A stretch of DNA of 64,000 nucleotides. It comes from Euptelea pleiosperma (lineage: Eukaryota > Streptophyta > Magnoliopsida > Ranunculales > Eupteleaceae). Positions 12,048-22,066 of the stretch are shown piece by piece. The translations under genes and the position numbers were made by a program. Below the pieces are notes generated by a model. It was given only the letters and a program-made list of their open reading frames with translations, made no database searches and was not told where the DNA came from. The stretch lies in the NCBI GenBank assembly GCA_035048495.1, contig CM068544.1, positions 9,666,138 through 9,730,137 of the forward strand, written 5' to 3'. Position 1 is the stretch's first letter. Each line of letters starts with the position of its first letter.

Positions 12048-12735
12048 ACAATCAGTCTAAGTGGTGATTTCAAACTGTTGGATTTGACCTTTTTTTCTTA
12101 TGCCCCGTATGCCTATACACGAAACCCATTTTGGTGTACCCACATGGAAGATAACTCAATGGCTGAGTTTTTGTGAGGTTGATCTCCTCACCATATAGAT
12201 CATCCCTACAAAAACTCAGCCCATTCTGAAATTTCTAAACCCATCAAATGTGGGTTTCAAATCAACAATAAAAAAAAGGGTCGGGCTCGGGGGACCCCCA
12301 TTTTTGACCCCCCATGTTGGCGTATCCACATAGAAGATGAATCAATGGCTGATTTTTGGTGGGGATGATCTCCTCACCATATAAATCACCCCAACAAAAA
12401 ATCAGCCCATTCTTAAATCAGCTTGATTAGTGGACCTAAAAACCTTAAATGTACCTACAAACCAAAAATCAGCTTGATTAGTGATTTCCAGGCGTTGGAC
12501 CTTTGTACCTCAAATACTGCTAAAATTCCACAGTTGAGATTAACCCATGAAAACAAGTCCAATCGAACGCCAATAAATCACTAATCAGGCTGATTTTCGG
12601 TTTGTAGGTCCACTTAGGGATTGGCCAAATATCCATACGGTCAGAGTCCTCTAAGAGCGTGCCACGTGGCTCATATTGTGTCATGTAACTGGAGCCTGTC
12701 ATTTTAGGGCGCTAACTAGAGCAATTTCACGCAAA
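12048..12735. repeat. Interleaved foldback arms and CACATGGAAGATAA repeats
   Basis: This carries fragments of the GCCACGTGGC foldback family (12048-12085, 12425-12735). The last ends in GTAACTGGAGCCTGTCATTT, the outer terminus seen in the element at 21334-21743. Interleaved are copies of a second repeat starting near 12122 and 12310: CCCACATGGAAGAT, then a gap, then GATCTCCTCACCATATA. Confidence 0.7.
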
Positions 12736-12739
12736 ATTT

Positions 12740-13060
12740 CACACACAATTTTGGTGTACCCACATGGAAGATAAATCAATGTCTGATTTTTGGCGAGGAT
12801 GATCTCCTCACCATATAGATCACCCCTACAAAAAATCAGCCTATTCTGAAAATTTCTAACATCATCAAACGTGGGTTTCAAGTTAACACGGTAAAAAATA
12901 GACGGTCCACAGATTCTTCAACTTATAAACCATGCTACGAATCTCGGAATGATTTGAATTCTTCTGAGGGTGATCTCTTCACCATAGAGACCATCCTATC
13001 CAAAAATTATTACATTCCAAAATTTCTAACCCCATCAAATGTGGGTTCAAGTTAACAGTA
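12740..13060. repeat. Further copies of the CCCACATGGAAGATAA repeat
   Basis: Two more copies (about 12745-12890, and a partial at 12950-13045) of the 140-bp repeat described at 12122 and 12310: GATCTCCTCACCATATAGAT.. followed by CCCATCAAATGTGGGTT-like sequence. The four copies within 1 kb share orientation. Confidence 0.7.
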
Positions 13061-13229
13061 AAAAAAAAAAAGTTAATAGTAAAACTTTTTTTTTACTGTA
13101 AACACTAAAACCAAGAAAGGGGAAAATAAGGAGGAGAACGAGGAGGCTTACTTGATAAGATCTGAGGAGGGGAAGCATTCTTCGGTGCGAAAACCACCGT
13201 GTCATGACGGGGATGGAGGAGATCTCGCC

Positions 13230-13450
13230 GGAATATTTTTTTTTGGCATATCACACAATGAAACGCCTAACAGTATGGTGTATCATTTTGTGAACTGCCA
13301 AACGGTTTGGCGGTTCACAAAATGATAGGCCATACTGTATAGTGTCTTATAACAACATACGCCAAACCGTTTGGCGTATCGTTTTAAGAGGGCAATTAGG
13401 CCATTTTAAAGTTTCGTGAGAATACGCCAAACGGTCGGCGTCCTAAGTTT
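13230..13450. repeat. GCCAAACGGTTTGGC palindrome cluster
   Basis: About 220 bp with repeated arms of the palindrome GCCAAACGGTTTGGC and of CACAAAATGATA/TATCATTTTGTG. It has the look of a long terminal or subterminal inverted repeat. It lies at the 5' side of the minus-strand PMD pseudogene and could be the terminus of the transposon that carried it. Confidence 0.6.
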
Positions 13451-13570
13451 GTTTTTACAAATTTCAAAAAATACGGTTCTTTTTGGAAAATACCCTTAAA
13501 CTTGGGTTCATTTCGAAAAATTTTCGTATTATATATTTAAAAAAGGTACGTGAAATTGTATTTATACATA

Positions 13571-14068
13571 CTAGGGGAACGCAACGTGCGATGCAAGTGC
13601 ACCTTACACATGGAAGCACCTTACACGTGGCACACTCGTAGAGATCACTGACCGTATCGATGTTTGGCCCGTCTCTAGGTTGGCCTATATGCAAAACGTC
13701 AGCCTGATTAGTGGTTTTTAAGGATTTGATTGGAGTCATTTTCATGGGTTGATTTTTAACCATAGATTTCAAGCATTATTTGTGGTACTCATATCCAAAG
13801 GTTTGAAATCACTAATCAGACTGATATTTGGTATATAGGTCCACCTAGGAATGGGACAAACATCCATAAGGTCAGTGGTCTCTAAGAGTGTGCCACGTGA
13901 CTTTTACTATTGTCCGTCATCATCATTGACGAGGGACGTAGGCTTGCCAGACAACCTAAACTGTGAAGGGACATTTTAATGAGGGAAGGTTTTACGTTTG
14001 AAAGTAGTGAGACCTCTAATTGTGTCACTTGTGTGGCAACCCCCGTTGTTGCTTTATAATAGTATAGA
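13571..14068 (-). mobile_element. Non-autonomous Helitron containing a foldback core
   Basis: Read on the minus strand it starts TCTATACTATTATAAAGC, a canonical plant Helitron 5' end. It finishes with a small stem-loop (CGCA-CGT-TGCG) followed by TTCCCCTAG. It is inserted between A and T (flanking A before TC, T after CTAG), as Helitrons require. Length 498 bp, no Rep/Hel coding. Its middle (about 13600-13930) is a complete copy of the GCCACGTGGC foldback sequence found elsewhere without Helitron ends. A related copy lies downstream of the cupin gene (17553-18002) and a truncated one begins at 40733. Confidence 0.8.
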
Positions 14069-14339
14069 TAGATAGATGATCGGATTTATCCTATCCTGCA
14101 AATTATGGATCGGATTAATCAGATCATGTGATCATGCAAGGGCAAAGACCTGATTCCATCATCGACCTCCTCGGGATTCACCGTGATTCACATAACAAAC
14201 CAAATACCTAAGGATGATATATACTATCATGTTTCCTTTATGCAAAGTCTACATGGATCGCATGATCTGATGATCAGAGATTTGTGGTGTGATGTACTAT
14301 CTAAGTCTCTACGATGAAAAACCTAGGAGAAACAAATTA

Positions 14340-14595
14340 AAATGCCCACTTTAGGGTCCTCTGACCTTATGGATGTTGGGTCCACCTCTTGGTGGATTTA
14401 TATACCAAATATCAACTTGATCGATGATTTCTAACAGTTCTATATTAGCATCTAAAAAAATATGCTTAAATCCAACAGCTATAATTCACCGATCAAACTG
14501 ATTTTTGATGTGTGGATCCATCAAGAAGTGAACTAAACATCGGAAAGGTAAGTGGGCCCTAAAGCGTACTCCACCTGGCATTTTGGTAGGGAGAC
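14340..14595. repeat. Diverged foldback element (GCCACGTGGC family)
   Basis: Both arms of the family are recognisable though diverged: GACCTTATGGATGTTGGG on the left, and GATCAAACTGATTTTTGATG followed by a degraded CCACCTGGC on the right. Outer ends are not clear. Confidence 0.55.
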
Positions 14596-14797
14596 TTCAA
14601 AGTTCAAACGATAAAGCCCATTGCTCAGTAGTCCGGGGAAAACATGAGACGTGGGAGTTTGTTTGAAAATTTGAAACAAACTCTATCTTTCGTTATCCAA
14701 GAATTTACGAACTCTAGATGGAAGCCATTGTGTATCGTATGACCCGTTCTATGATAAAGAATTGTGCAACCAAATTTTGAACCCCCTCAATTAGCCA

Positions 14798-15095
14798 CGT
14801 GTTACTGTTTTTGGCCTACAGACCCAAGAATGTATAGCCCCCAACTTGGTCGACCTACACAAACAAAAATAAACGTGATCTGTGATTTCTTGCTATTCAA
14901 TTTAGCACTTCTTCATAATGGGCTTCTTAAATCGGTTTATTAATTGGTTTCAAGCCCATGATAAAAAAAACTACTCAAATCATTGGGATATAAATCATCA
15001 ATCATGCTGATATTTGGTATTAGTCCCACCAATGGTATTGGACAAACATTCATGAGGTCAGTGGGCCCAAAAGAGTGTTCCACGTGGCAATTTGA
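14798..15095. repeat. Foldback element in the cupin promoter region
   Basis: Left arm GCCACGTGTTACTG and right arm TTCCACGTGGCAA enclose the usual family interior (CATGCTGATATTTGGTAT..). It ends 180 bp before the cupin TATA box and places a CCACGTGG G-box at about 15080-15087. Confidence 0.65.
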
Positions 15096-15272
15096 AGGAT
15101 CACTATTGATATGGGATTTTGTATCATAGACTTTTTCAAGTAGGATTGGACGGTTATAAGTGGAAATATTTGTTGCGCTCTTCTAGGAATAAAATTACCG
15201 GTTTAACCTTGTGGAGATAAATCAGTAGTTAATTATATTAAATATCGACATAATAATTTTTCCCTTCATCTC

Positions 15273-15278
15273 TATAAA
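15273..15278 (+). promoter_or_regulatory. TATA box of the cupin gene
   Basis: TATAAA in TCTCTATAAATTAACACC, 115 bp before the start codon, at a plausible distance for a leader of about 85 nt. A G-box (CACGTG, 15081-15086) lies 187 bp upstream inside a foldback element. Confidence 0.6.
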
Positions 15279-15291
15279 TTAACACCCTCCA

Positions 15292-15393
15292 CATCTTCTT
15301 TCTCACAGTCTCAGAATCATCTTTTGATTTTTGAAAAGTATCGGCATCTTCTTCCTAACAGTCAGAATTTTCTTTTGATTTTGAAAAGTAGAG
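15292..15393 (+). repeat. Tandem duplication in the cupin 5' leader
   Basis: Two copies of a roughly 50-bp unit, CATCTTCTT..ACAGTC..TTTTGATTTT..GAAAAGTA, stand head to tail (about 15292-15343 and 15345-15393) directly before the ATG. They would lie in the untranslated leader. Confidence 0.75.
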
Positions 15394-17340
15394 ATGGAGC
15401 TTGATCTTTCTCCCAAGTTGTGTAAGAAATTGTACGGCAGTGATGGTGGATCTTATTACACATGGTCCCCTTCTGAGCTTCCTATGCTACGTGAAGGCAA
15501 CATAGGAGCCGCCAAGCTCGCCCTCGAGAAGAATGGTCTCGCCCTTCCTCGCTATTCTGATTCAGCCAAGGTCGCCTATGTTCTTCAAGGTATATATAAT
15601 ATAATATAAGTTCCAAGTTATATATTTTCAGAACACTACCATTGATCTGGTATGTGGGTCACCTCTTTGATGGAGATGATTGATCGAAATGCTTTAATTT
15701 ATTGATCGTTCATTCGTAATCTGTTGATTTTTTTGTATAAACCAGATACGTCCAATAGATAGATAGATCAGGCACTTCTTGGATGAGAGATGGGTCCACA
15801 ATTGCTAACTGATTATGTTGTTTGTGTTTTTCAGGCAGTGGTATATCCGGTATTGTCCTCCCTGAAGCGGAGAAGGAGAAGGTGATTTCAATCAAGAAGG
15901 GTGATGCCATCGCCCTCCCTTTTGGTGTTGTTACCTGGTGGTACAACAAAGAAGACACCCCACTTGTTGTTCTATTCATGGGTGATACCTCTAAAGCCCA
16001 GAAAGTCGGCGAATTCACTGATTTCTTTCTAACTGGTTCTAATGGTTTATTCACTGGGTTTTCAACTGAGTTCGTAAGTCGAGCATGGGACTTGGAAGAA
16101 GGTAAGGCGAAGGCCCTTGTCGTAAGCCAAACAGACAGTGGCATTGTTAAGCTAAAGGAGGGTGTTAGCATGCCTGAACCAAAGAAGGAAGACCGAGACG
16201 GGATGGCTTTGAATTGCGAGGAAGCGCCATTAGATGTCGACATTGAGAATGGGGGACGTGTTGTGGTGTTGAATACTCAGAATTTGCCATTGGTTGGTGA
16301 GGTTGGTCTTGGTGCTGATCTTGTGAGGCTAGATGGTAGTGCCATGTGCTCGCCTGGTTTCTCTTGCGACTCAGCCTTCCAGGTTACTTATATTGTTAAG
16401 GGGAGCGGTCGTGTTCAGGTGGTTGGAGTGGATGGTCGCCGTGTTCCGGAGACGACGTTGAAAGCTGGTTGCTTGTTTATCGTCCCCAGGTTTTTCGTTG
16501 TCTCGAAGATTGGTGATGCGAATGGGATGGAGTGGTTCTCCATCATCACCACTCCTAAGTAAGTCCCTCTCTTTAACTTTTCTCTATTTTCTAACCTGCT
16601 GCCTTATTGGTTGCTTAATGGTTTAAAATTTCGGTTTGGCATGCTATTTCGGTGAGGGCTGAAATCGAAATTTCAACATTTTCGTGTGAAACTTAGGAAA
16701 ATTTTGAAATTGAGATTATCGACTAAAATTTTGAAATTATGACTCAAATTTTATATAAACTTTGTAAATTTCAATGATTTGGTCCGAAAATTTGGAAATT
16801 CTGAAAATTTTAATGGGTTTTGGTTGGGACATTTCGCGGAAATATAAAATTTGGTATTGGGACATTTTGCCGAAATTTAATACCCTGTGTTAATATTGTT
16901 GCTGTATAACAGCCACTAAGGAGATCTTAATTAAGGCCGAGAAGGTAGCATTATTGGATGTTCCCAACCATTGGATGGATTGACTTTATGATTATTAGCT
17001 TCATCTGGAAGGGCTGACTCTTGGGCTTTAGTACTAGATGACATTCTAAATAGATGGTCCTTTATTCCAGTGTATAATTAATTTGGATGTGCATTCTTGC
17101 TTGCTCTCACAGTCACCATTGATCTTTCATGCATTACTGTTTGTGAAGTTTGTCTTTTAACTCTTATGATGGTGTTGGATATGCAGTCCTATATTCAGCC
17201 ACTTAGCAGGAAGGACTTCGGTGTGGAAGGCTTTGTCTCCTCAAGTGCTCGAGGCCTCCTTCAATGTAGGTCCGGATGTGGAGAAGCTCTTCCGGTCAAA
17301 GAGGACTGCTGATGCCATCTTCTTCCCCCCACCAAATTGA
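15394..17340 (+). CDS. 11S-globulin-like bicupin (cytosolic type), three exons
   Basis: Exons 15394-15589, 15835-16558 and 17187-17340; introns of 245 and 628 bp, both GT..AG (GTATAT..TTTTCAG, GTAAGT..TATGCAG). The frame stays open through both junctions, giving 357 residues starting MELDLSPKL and ending DAIFFPPPN. Two cupin domains are visible: the first around residues 30-180 (GSGISGIVLPE, KKGDAIALPFGVVTWWYN) and the second around 205-335 (GSGRVQVVGVDG, LKAGCLFIVPRFFVVSK). The last exon carries HLAGRTSVWKALSPQVLEAS, conserved in this group. Length matches the plant group of about 356-residue RmlC-like cupins often called glutelin- or 11S-like. There is no signal peptide and no NGxEE processing site, so it is not a vacuolar storage globulin; function is uncertain. 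Nothing in the frame is broken. Confidence 0.95.
16559..17186 (+). other. Second intron of the cupin gene
   Basis: A 628-bp GT..AG intron. Its first part (about 16630-16880) is a low-complexity run of AAATTTTGAAATT and CATTTCG(G/C)CGAAAT phrases in both orientations, which could be a decayed foldback insertion. No coding sequence. Confidence 0.8.
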
Positions 17341-17552
17341 GAAGAAACCAAGCTTTCTATATCTAGTTAGGACTTATGAATGGCGAACAGGATCTACCCC
17401 CCCCTCCACTTTTTTTTCTTTAAATTATGTTTTGATTTGCGATTGAGTTATTAAGACTCAAACTCAGTTTTGTGGTTTGAGAATTTGAAATATTAATATA
17501 GTTGGTGAAGTTTAGTAACTTAGATGTTGAAATGGGGTTTTATATTTATATT

Positions 17553-18002
17553 AATTACACGTGGAAGCACCTTACACGTGGCCCACTCTATCATAGAGAT
17601 CGCTGACCGTATCGATGTTTGACCCATACCTAGGTGGGCCTATATGCAAAAAATCAGCATGATTAGTGTTTTTTAAGGATTTGATTGGAGTCATTTTCAT
17701 GGGTTGATTTTTAACCATAGATTTCAAGCATTATTTGGGGGTACTCAAATCCAAAGGTTTGAAATAGATAATCAAACTGATATTTGGTATATAGGTCCAC
17801 TTAGGAATGGGGCAAACATCCATAAGGTTAGTTGTCTCTAAGAGTGTGCCACATGGCTTATACTATTGTCCCTGGGGGACGTGAGCATGCCAACAACCTG
17901 AGCTGTGAAAAGATTTTTATTGAAGGAAGGTCTTACATTTGAAAGTAGAGAGACTTTAATTGTGTCACATGGGTGGCAACCCCGGTTGTTGCTTTATATA
18001 GA
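17553..18002 (-). mobile_element. Helitron copy downstream of the cupin gene (3'-truncated)
   Basis: This is the same sequence as 13571-14068 in the same orientation: a minus-strand 5' end TCTATATAAAGCAACAAC and the internal foldback with TTACACGTGGC. It lacks the CTAG end. With its sister it brackets the cupin gene. Confidence 0.75.
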
Positions 18003-18118
18003 AAAGCTAAAAAGTAAAAATAAAACAAGAACAACAACAATAATTATATATAGTAACAAAAGTTTCCTTTGTTTACTGCTCTCATCAATTGGGCAAAGTA
18101 GACATACATTCAAAAAAT

Positions 18119-18468
18119 CTATGTTTTAAAACTCGGAACTCAGACTCGACTCAGAAGTCCATGGGGCCGAGTCACATTAAAGACTTGGGAGTTGACTCGG
18201 CGAGTCATTAAATTAATTATTAAATATTTAAATATATAAAAATTAATATTTATTAAAAATTTTGAAAAATTATAAAATATATTAAAAAAAATCAAAAATT
18301 CAAAAAAAAAAATTAATTTTGAGTCGACTCAGCCTTTAAATAGTTGACTCGGTAAAGACTCGGCCGAGTCTCCGAGTCAACTCGGAGAGCATGCAAATCC
18401 GAGTTTGTATGCCGAGTCAACTAGAAATACTATCTAGTCGAGTCGACTCAGCGAGTTTTAAAACATAG
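18119..18468. mobile_element. Foldback element, GACTCG-reiterated family
   Basis: Terminal inverted repeats CTATGTTTTAAAACTCGG / CGAGTTTTAAAACATAG with 8-bp flanks CAAAAAAT (18111-18118) and CGAAAAAT (18469-18476), one mismatch. The interior is mostly repeats of GACTCG/CGAGTC (for example GACTCGGCCGAGTC) around an AT-rich centre. Length 350 bp, no ORF. Ends and flank length match the families at 27151, 38786, 20042, 26455 and 39899. Confidence 0.8.
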
Positions 18469-18782
18469 CGAAAAATTAGTATTAAAGAGCAATGAAAGTA
18501 GAGAAGAGTTTTTGAAAATTCTCCACCCCACTCACACACACACACATCAAACTGCTGTGGTGGTCGACTAGCCTGGGACTTCAGTAGGTTGCTTGGGCGG
18601 GTGGCCAACCTTCATTTGAATGAGCAATTTTAATTCCAAAATCATATCTTTTATGTTCTTAAGTGTTTCTCTTGTTCATTGGTTTTTAGAATGCTCGTTG
18701 GAATCGTGGTTGATTGACCATGAAAATCCGGTAGGTTGGTCACTTGTGATGGCATACAAGAGTGTCATGGCCAGCCGACCAT

Positions 18783-19153
18783 GAGTAAACCTTCGATGAC
18801 ACCAGCCAATAAATGAGTGACGTTGCACATTCTTATGAGAACAATAACCGTATGGATCTTTGTCCAATCACTAGATGGACCTACAAACCATAAATAAACC
18901 CGACCAATGATTTCTAAGCATTGTATTGAAGTTATTTTCATGGGTTGATTTTAAAAGTAGGAATTGAGCATCATTTGGGTACAAAGATCCAAAGGTTTTA
19001 AATCACTAAGCAGGCTGATTTTTGGTTTGTAGGTCCACCTAGTGATTGGCCAAACATCCATACGGTCAATGTCTTCTTAAGAATGTGCCACGTGACTCAT
19101 ATTTGCTGCAGTCAGTGGTGTCGCTAACTTCAGGTGTTATCGAAGGTTTACTC
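18783..19153. mobile_element. MULE-like foldback element, GAGTAAACC ends
   Basis: Termini GAGTAAACCTTCGATGACAC and GTGTTATCGAAGGTTTACTC form an inverted repeat. Flanks GCCGACCAT and GCCAACCTC agree at 6 of 9 positions, a decayed 9-bp duplication. Inside lies the family core ending in TGCCACGTGACTC. No coding capacity. Confidence 0.65.
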
Positions 19154-19506
19154 GCCAACCTCAATTCTGTTGAGTAGTTTTATTTCAAACTCCTGTCTTT
19201 TTTGTTTCTAAGCATTTCTCTTTCCCATTGGATTTTAAATTACTCATCGGAGTGGTGGTCAGCCACCAACCACAGCGGTTTGATTTGGAATTAGGGCTTT
19301 ATGCTAAATCCAAATGTTCTTTTGATCTAAGGTTGAAGAAAGTGAGATTTTAATCCTTTAAAAAATTCAGAAAATATCTTCAACGAAAAAAATTTAAATG
19401 TATTTACAAAAACAAAAAAAACTTTCTGATGTTTACAAAAAAGTTAACTAGGGCGTCTCTCCCTGACAAAAATTAAGGCTGAAAAGGTTGACAAACGCCC
19501 ATTCAA

Positions 19507-19672
19507 GAGTAAAACTTCTGTCACAATACGAGCCACGTGGCACTCTCTTAGTGGACGACGCTGACCGTATGGATGTTTGGCCAGTCCATCAGTAGACCTG
19601 CAAACCAAAAATCAGTCTGAGTAGTAATTTACAACCTTTGGATCTTTGCACTCAAATATTGTTCAAAAGTTA
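19507..19672. mobile_element. Half copy of the GAGTAAAAC foldback family
   Basis: It begins GAGTAAAACTTCTGTCACAA and runs through GCCACGTGGCACTCTC, GACCGTATGGATGTTTGGCC and AAAAATCAGTCTGA, then stops where the hairpin centre would be. Only the left arm remains. Confidence 0.7.
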
Positions 19673-20033
19673 TTTTATTTTTGTAAATACATTTAAATTT
19701 TTGTTCGTTTAAGAAATTTTCGGTAAAAAAATTGGTTAGTTAATTTGGATGAACGACAATCAATGACGGTGCATCAGGTCATGCGAGGATAAGTCAGATT
19801 TTTCAAATTTTGGGGTACATCAAATTTCAAGGATAACATGGGGATATGTCAAAAAAAATTTGTTTTACACTTTCCCCTTCTCTCCATTCCTGCTTATTCT
19901 GTCATTTTCTACCAACCAACCATTGACCTATCTTGCGGCACCTTTTCTGATTTATTCTCCAAGTTGGTCTCGGACTGCATCTCAGACCTGTTGGATTCAG
20001 AACCCAACCGAACAAATCTGCCCAAGTTGCACC
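19673..20033. other. Intergenic, no gene recognised
   Basis: No recognisable gene. A pair of overlapping frames (19838-20269, 19860-20231) runs into the foldback element at 20042-20198 and has no family resemblance, so both are treated as chance. Confidence 0.5.
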
Positions 20034-20041
20034 CCACCAAC

Positions 20042-20198
20042 CATGGTTCAAAAATCTCAGGATCGGTCTCGGGATCGGAGGGCACTGATCCCCATCGGGA
20101 TTGCCCAAATATCGTTCTATCAGCGAGAGACGACCCCAGTATCGTTCAGATCGGTGGCTTCCAATCCAGAACAGGATCGTCCGAGACTTCGAACCATG
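20042..20198. mobile_element. Foldback element, GATCGG-reiterated family (copy a)
   Basis: Ends CATGGTTCAAAAATCTC / GAGACTTCGAACCATG; 8-bp flanks CCACCAAC (20034-20041) and CCACTAAC (20199-20206) differ at one base. The interior repeats GATCGG/GGATCG. 157 bp, noncoding. Confidence 0.85.
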
Positions 20199-20464
20199 CC
20201 ACTAACAGGTCACAGGTTGCAAAGTGGTTGAATTTATCTGGTTCATGTGGACCTAAACCCAACTGGTAGTTAATCTGGTCATAAATGACTTATACGGATC
20301 CAACCACTAGATGGATCCCATTTGTGTAACCAGACTCAATTTCAAATAGAGACTAGTAGGACCGGTTAGTAAGTGGCCTAGAAGCTTTTAAAGTCCTATG
20401 GGCTACGTCCTAAGTACGGGTCAAGCATCACGCCTATCACGGGTTGAAAACCACAAACCAAGAC

Positions 20465-20872
20465 GAGTAAAACTTCCATCACAAGATGTTGTGACCGAAG
20501 CCCGTCACAACCCACAATACGTGCCACGCGGCACACTATTTGAGGGCGCTGATCGTATGGATGTTTGGCCAATCCCTCGGTGGACCCGCAAACCAAAAAC
20601 CAGCCTGATTAATGATTTAGAACCTTTGGATCTTTGCACAAAAATAACGCTCAATAATGCTCAAATTCCTATGGATAAAATCAACCCATGAAAATAACTT
20701 CAATCCAACGCTGAGAACTCACTAATCAGGCGGATTTTTAGTTTGTAGGTCCACCGAGGGACTGGCTAAACATCAATATGGTCAGTGCCCTCTAATAGTG
20801 TGCCACATGGCTCATATTGTGGGTTGTGACCAGCTTAGGTCACAACATCTTGCTGTGACAGAAGTTTTACTC
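20465..20872. mobile_element. Complete MULE-like foldback element, GAGTAAAAC ends
   Basis: The best-preserved member. The inverted repeat runs from GAGTAAAACTTCCATCACAA at the left to TGTGACAGAAGTTTTACTC at the right and continues almost to the centre (GTGCCACGCGGCACACT, GATGTTTGGCCAATCCCTC, ACCAGCCTGATTAATGATTT). The flanks AACCAAGAC (20456-20464) and AACCCAGGC (20873-20881) match at 7 of 9, consistent with a 9-bp duplication. 408 bp. Its outer 60 bp on each side hold a further palindrome (CACAAGATGTTGTG..). No ORF of interest. Confidence 0.8.
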
Positions 20873-21333
20873 AACCCAGGCCAACCCAAGCCTAAATTTG
20901 TGTGCCTGAACCTTCTGTAAACTTGGTACATCATTGATCTTGGCCAAGCCTAAGCTTGTGAATTGTTTATGATAGCTAGACTTCAAGCCGAAGCTATTTA
21001 TTTAAGCCTTGAATCAAGCACAGGCTTGGACCTGTTTGGATCTCCATTCTAGACCTGAAAAAGTCTTTTTTTTTCTTCAAAATAACAGATTGTTTCGATA
21101 ACCATTTTTTTAAAAAGTATTTATTCCATAAAAATACATTTTTAAGCTAAAAAGTGTTTTTATAAGATATATTCAAGAGTCGTTTTTCAAGTTTAAAATA
21201 AAAGATTTTTTCTGCTAGCCTAATGAATGTAATAAAGAAAGCAACCTCCTCCCAGTCTCCCACCCCTCCTCATCTATCACTCTCATCATGCATAGTGGTG
21301 GGCCCAACCAAGAGAGGATGAAGACATTTTATA

Positions 21334-21743
21334 AAAGGGTCGGGCTCCAGTTACCGCCCTAAAATGACAGGCTCAGGTTACGGGACACAATATAAGTCAC
21401 GTGGCACACTCTTAGTGGACTCTGACCGTATGGATGCTTGTCCAATCCCTAGGTTAACCTACAAACCAAAAACCATCCTGATTAGTGATTTCTAGATGTT
21501 GGATCTATGTACCTCAAATACTGCTCAAATCCCCACAGTTGAGATCAACCCATGAAAATAAGTCCAATCCAACCCCTACAAATCACTAATCAGGCTGATT
21601 TTTGGTTTGTAGGTCCACTTTGGGATATTTTGGCCGAACATCCATACGGTCAGAGTCCTCTAAGAGTGTGCTACATGGCTCATAATGTGTCCTGTAACCG
21701 GAGTCTGTCATTTTAGGGCGGTAACTGGAGCCTGAGCCTTTAT
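21334..21743. mobile_element. Foldback element, same core but different outer repeats
   Basis: The core is the GCCACGTGGC family (TCACGTGGCACACTCTTAG.. to ..TAAGAGTGTGCTACATGGC). The outer inverted repeat is unrelated: GGCTCCAGTTACCGCCC, TAAAATGACAG and its complement CTGTCATTTTAGGGCGGTAA. The right half of another member lies at 12425-12735. Right-hand end is about 260 bp upstream of the dirigent TATA box. Confidence 0.75.
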
Positions 21744-21999
21744 AAAAAAGCATTTTCAAAAATAGTCAATTTTAAAATAAAATATTTTATGAAAAATTAA
21801 AATCTAGACGGATCCTTACCCAAAAGTCTGGTAGGTGCAGCTCAACCCGGCCAAAGCTAGCCGGGCTTAAAACCTGATTGAGTTAGCTTTACTAAACTAT
21901 CAAAGACTTCAGACTTCAGAGTCAAGATTTTGGCTTTTTCAAGCATTCACTCATTTTCCTCGGCGCAACTTTTTCCACATGCCAGCATACCTCTCAACT

Positions 22000-22009
22000 T
22001 TATATATAC
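22000..22009 (+). promoter_or_regulatory. TATA box of the dirigent gene
   Basis: TTATATATAC lies about 60 bp before the ATG at 22067, with ACACCCAAGCC following, which suits a short leader. No intron is needed. Confidence 0.65.
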
Positions 22010-22066
22010 ACACCCAAGCCTAATTCTTCCCCACTTATAATTTACTGTGAGACCTGTTCGGTCCCC

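Noticed and set aside
15710..16243. 177-codon minus-strand frame
   Set aside because: Antisense shadow of cupin exon 2.
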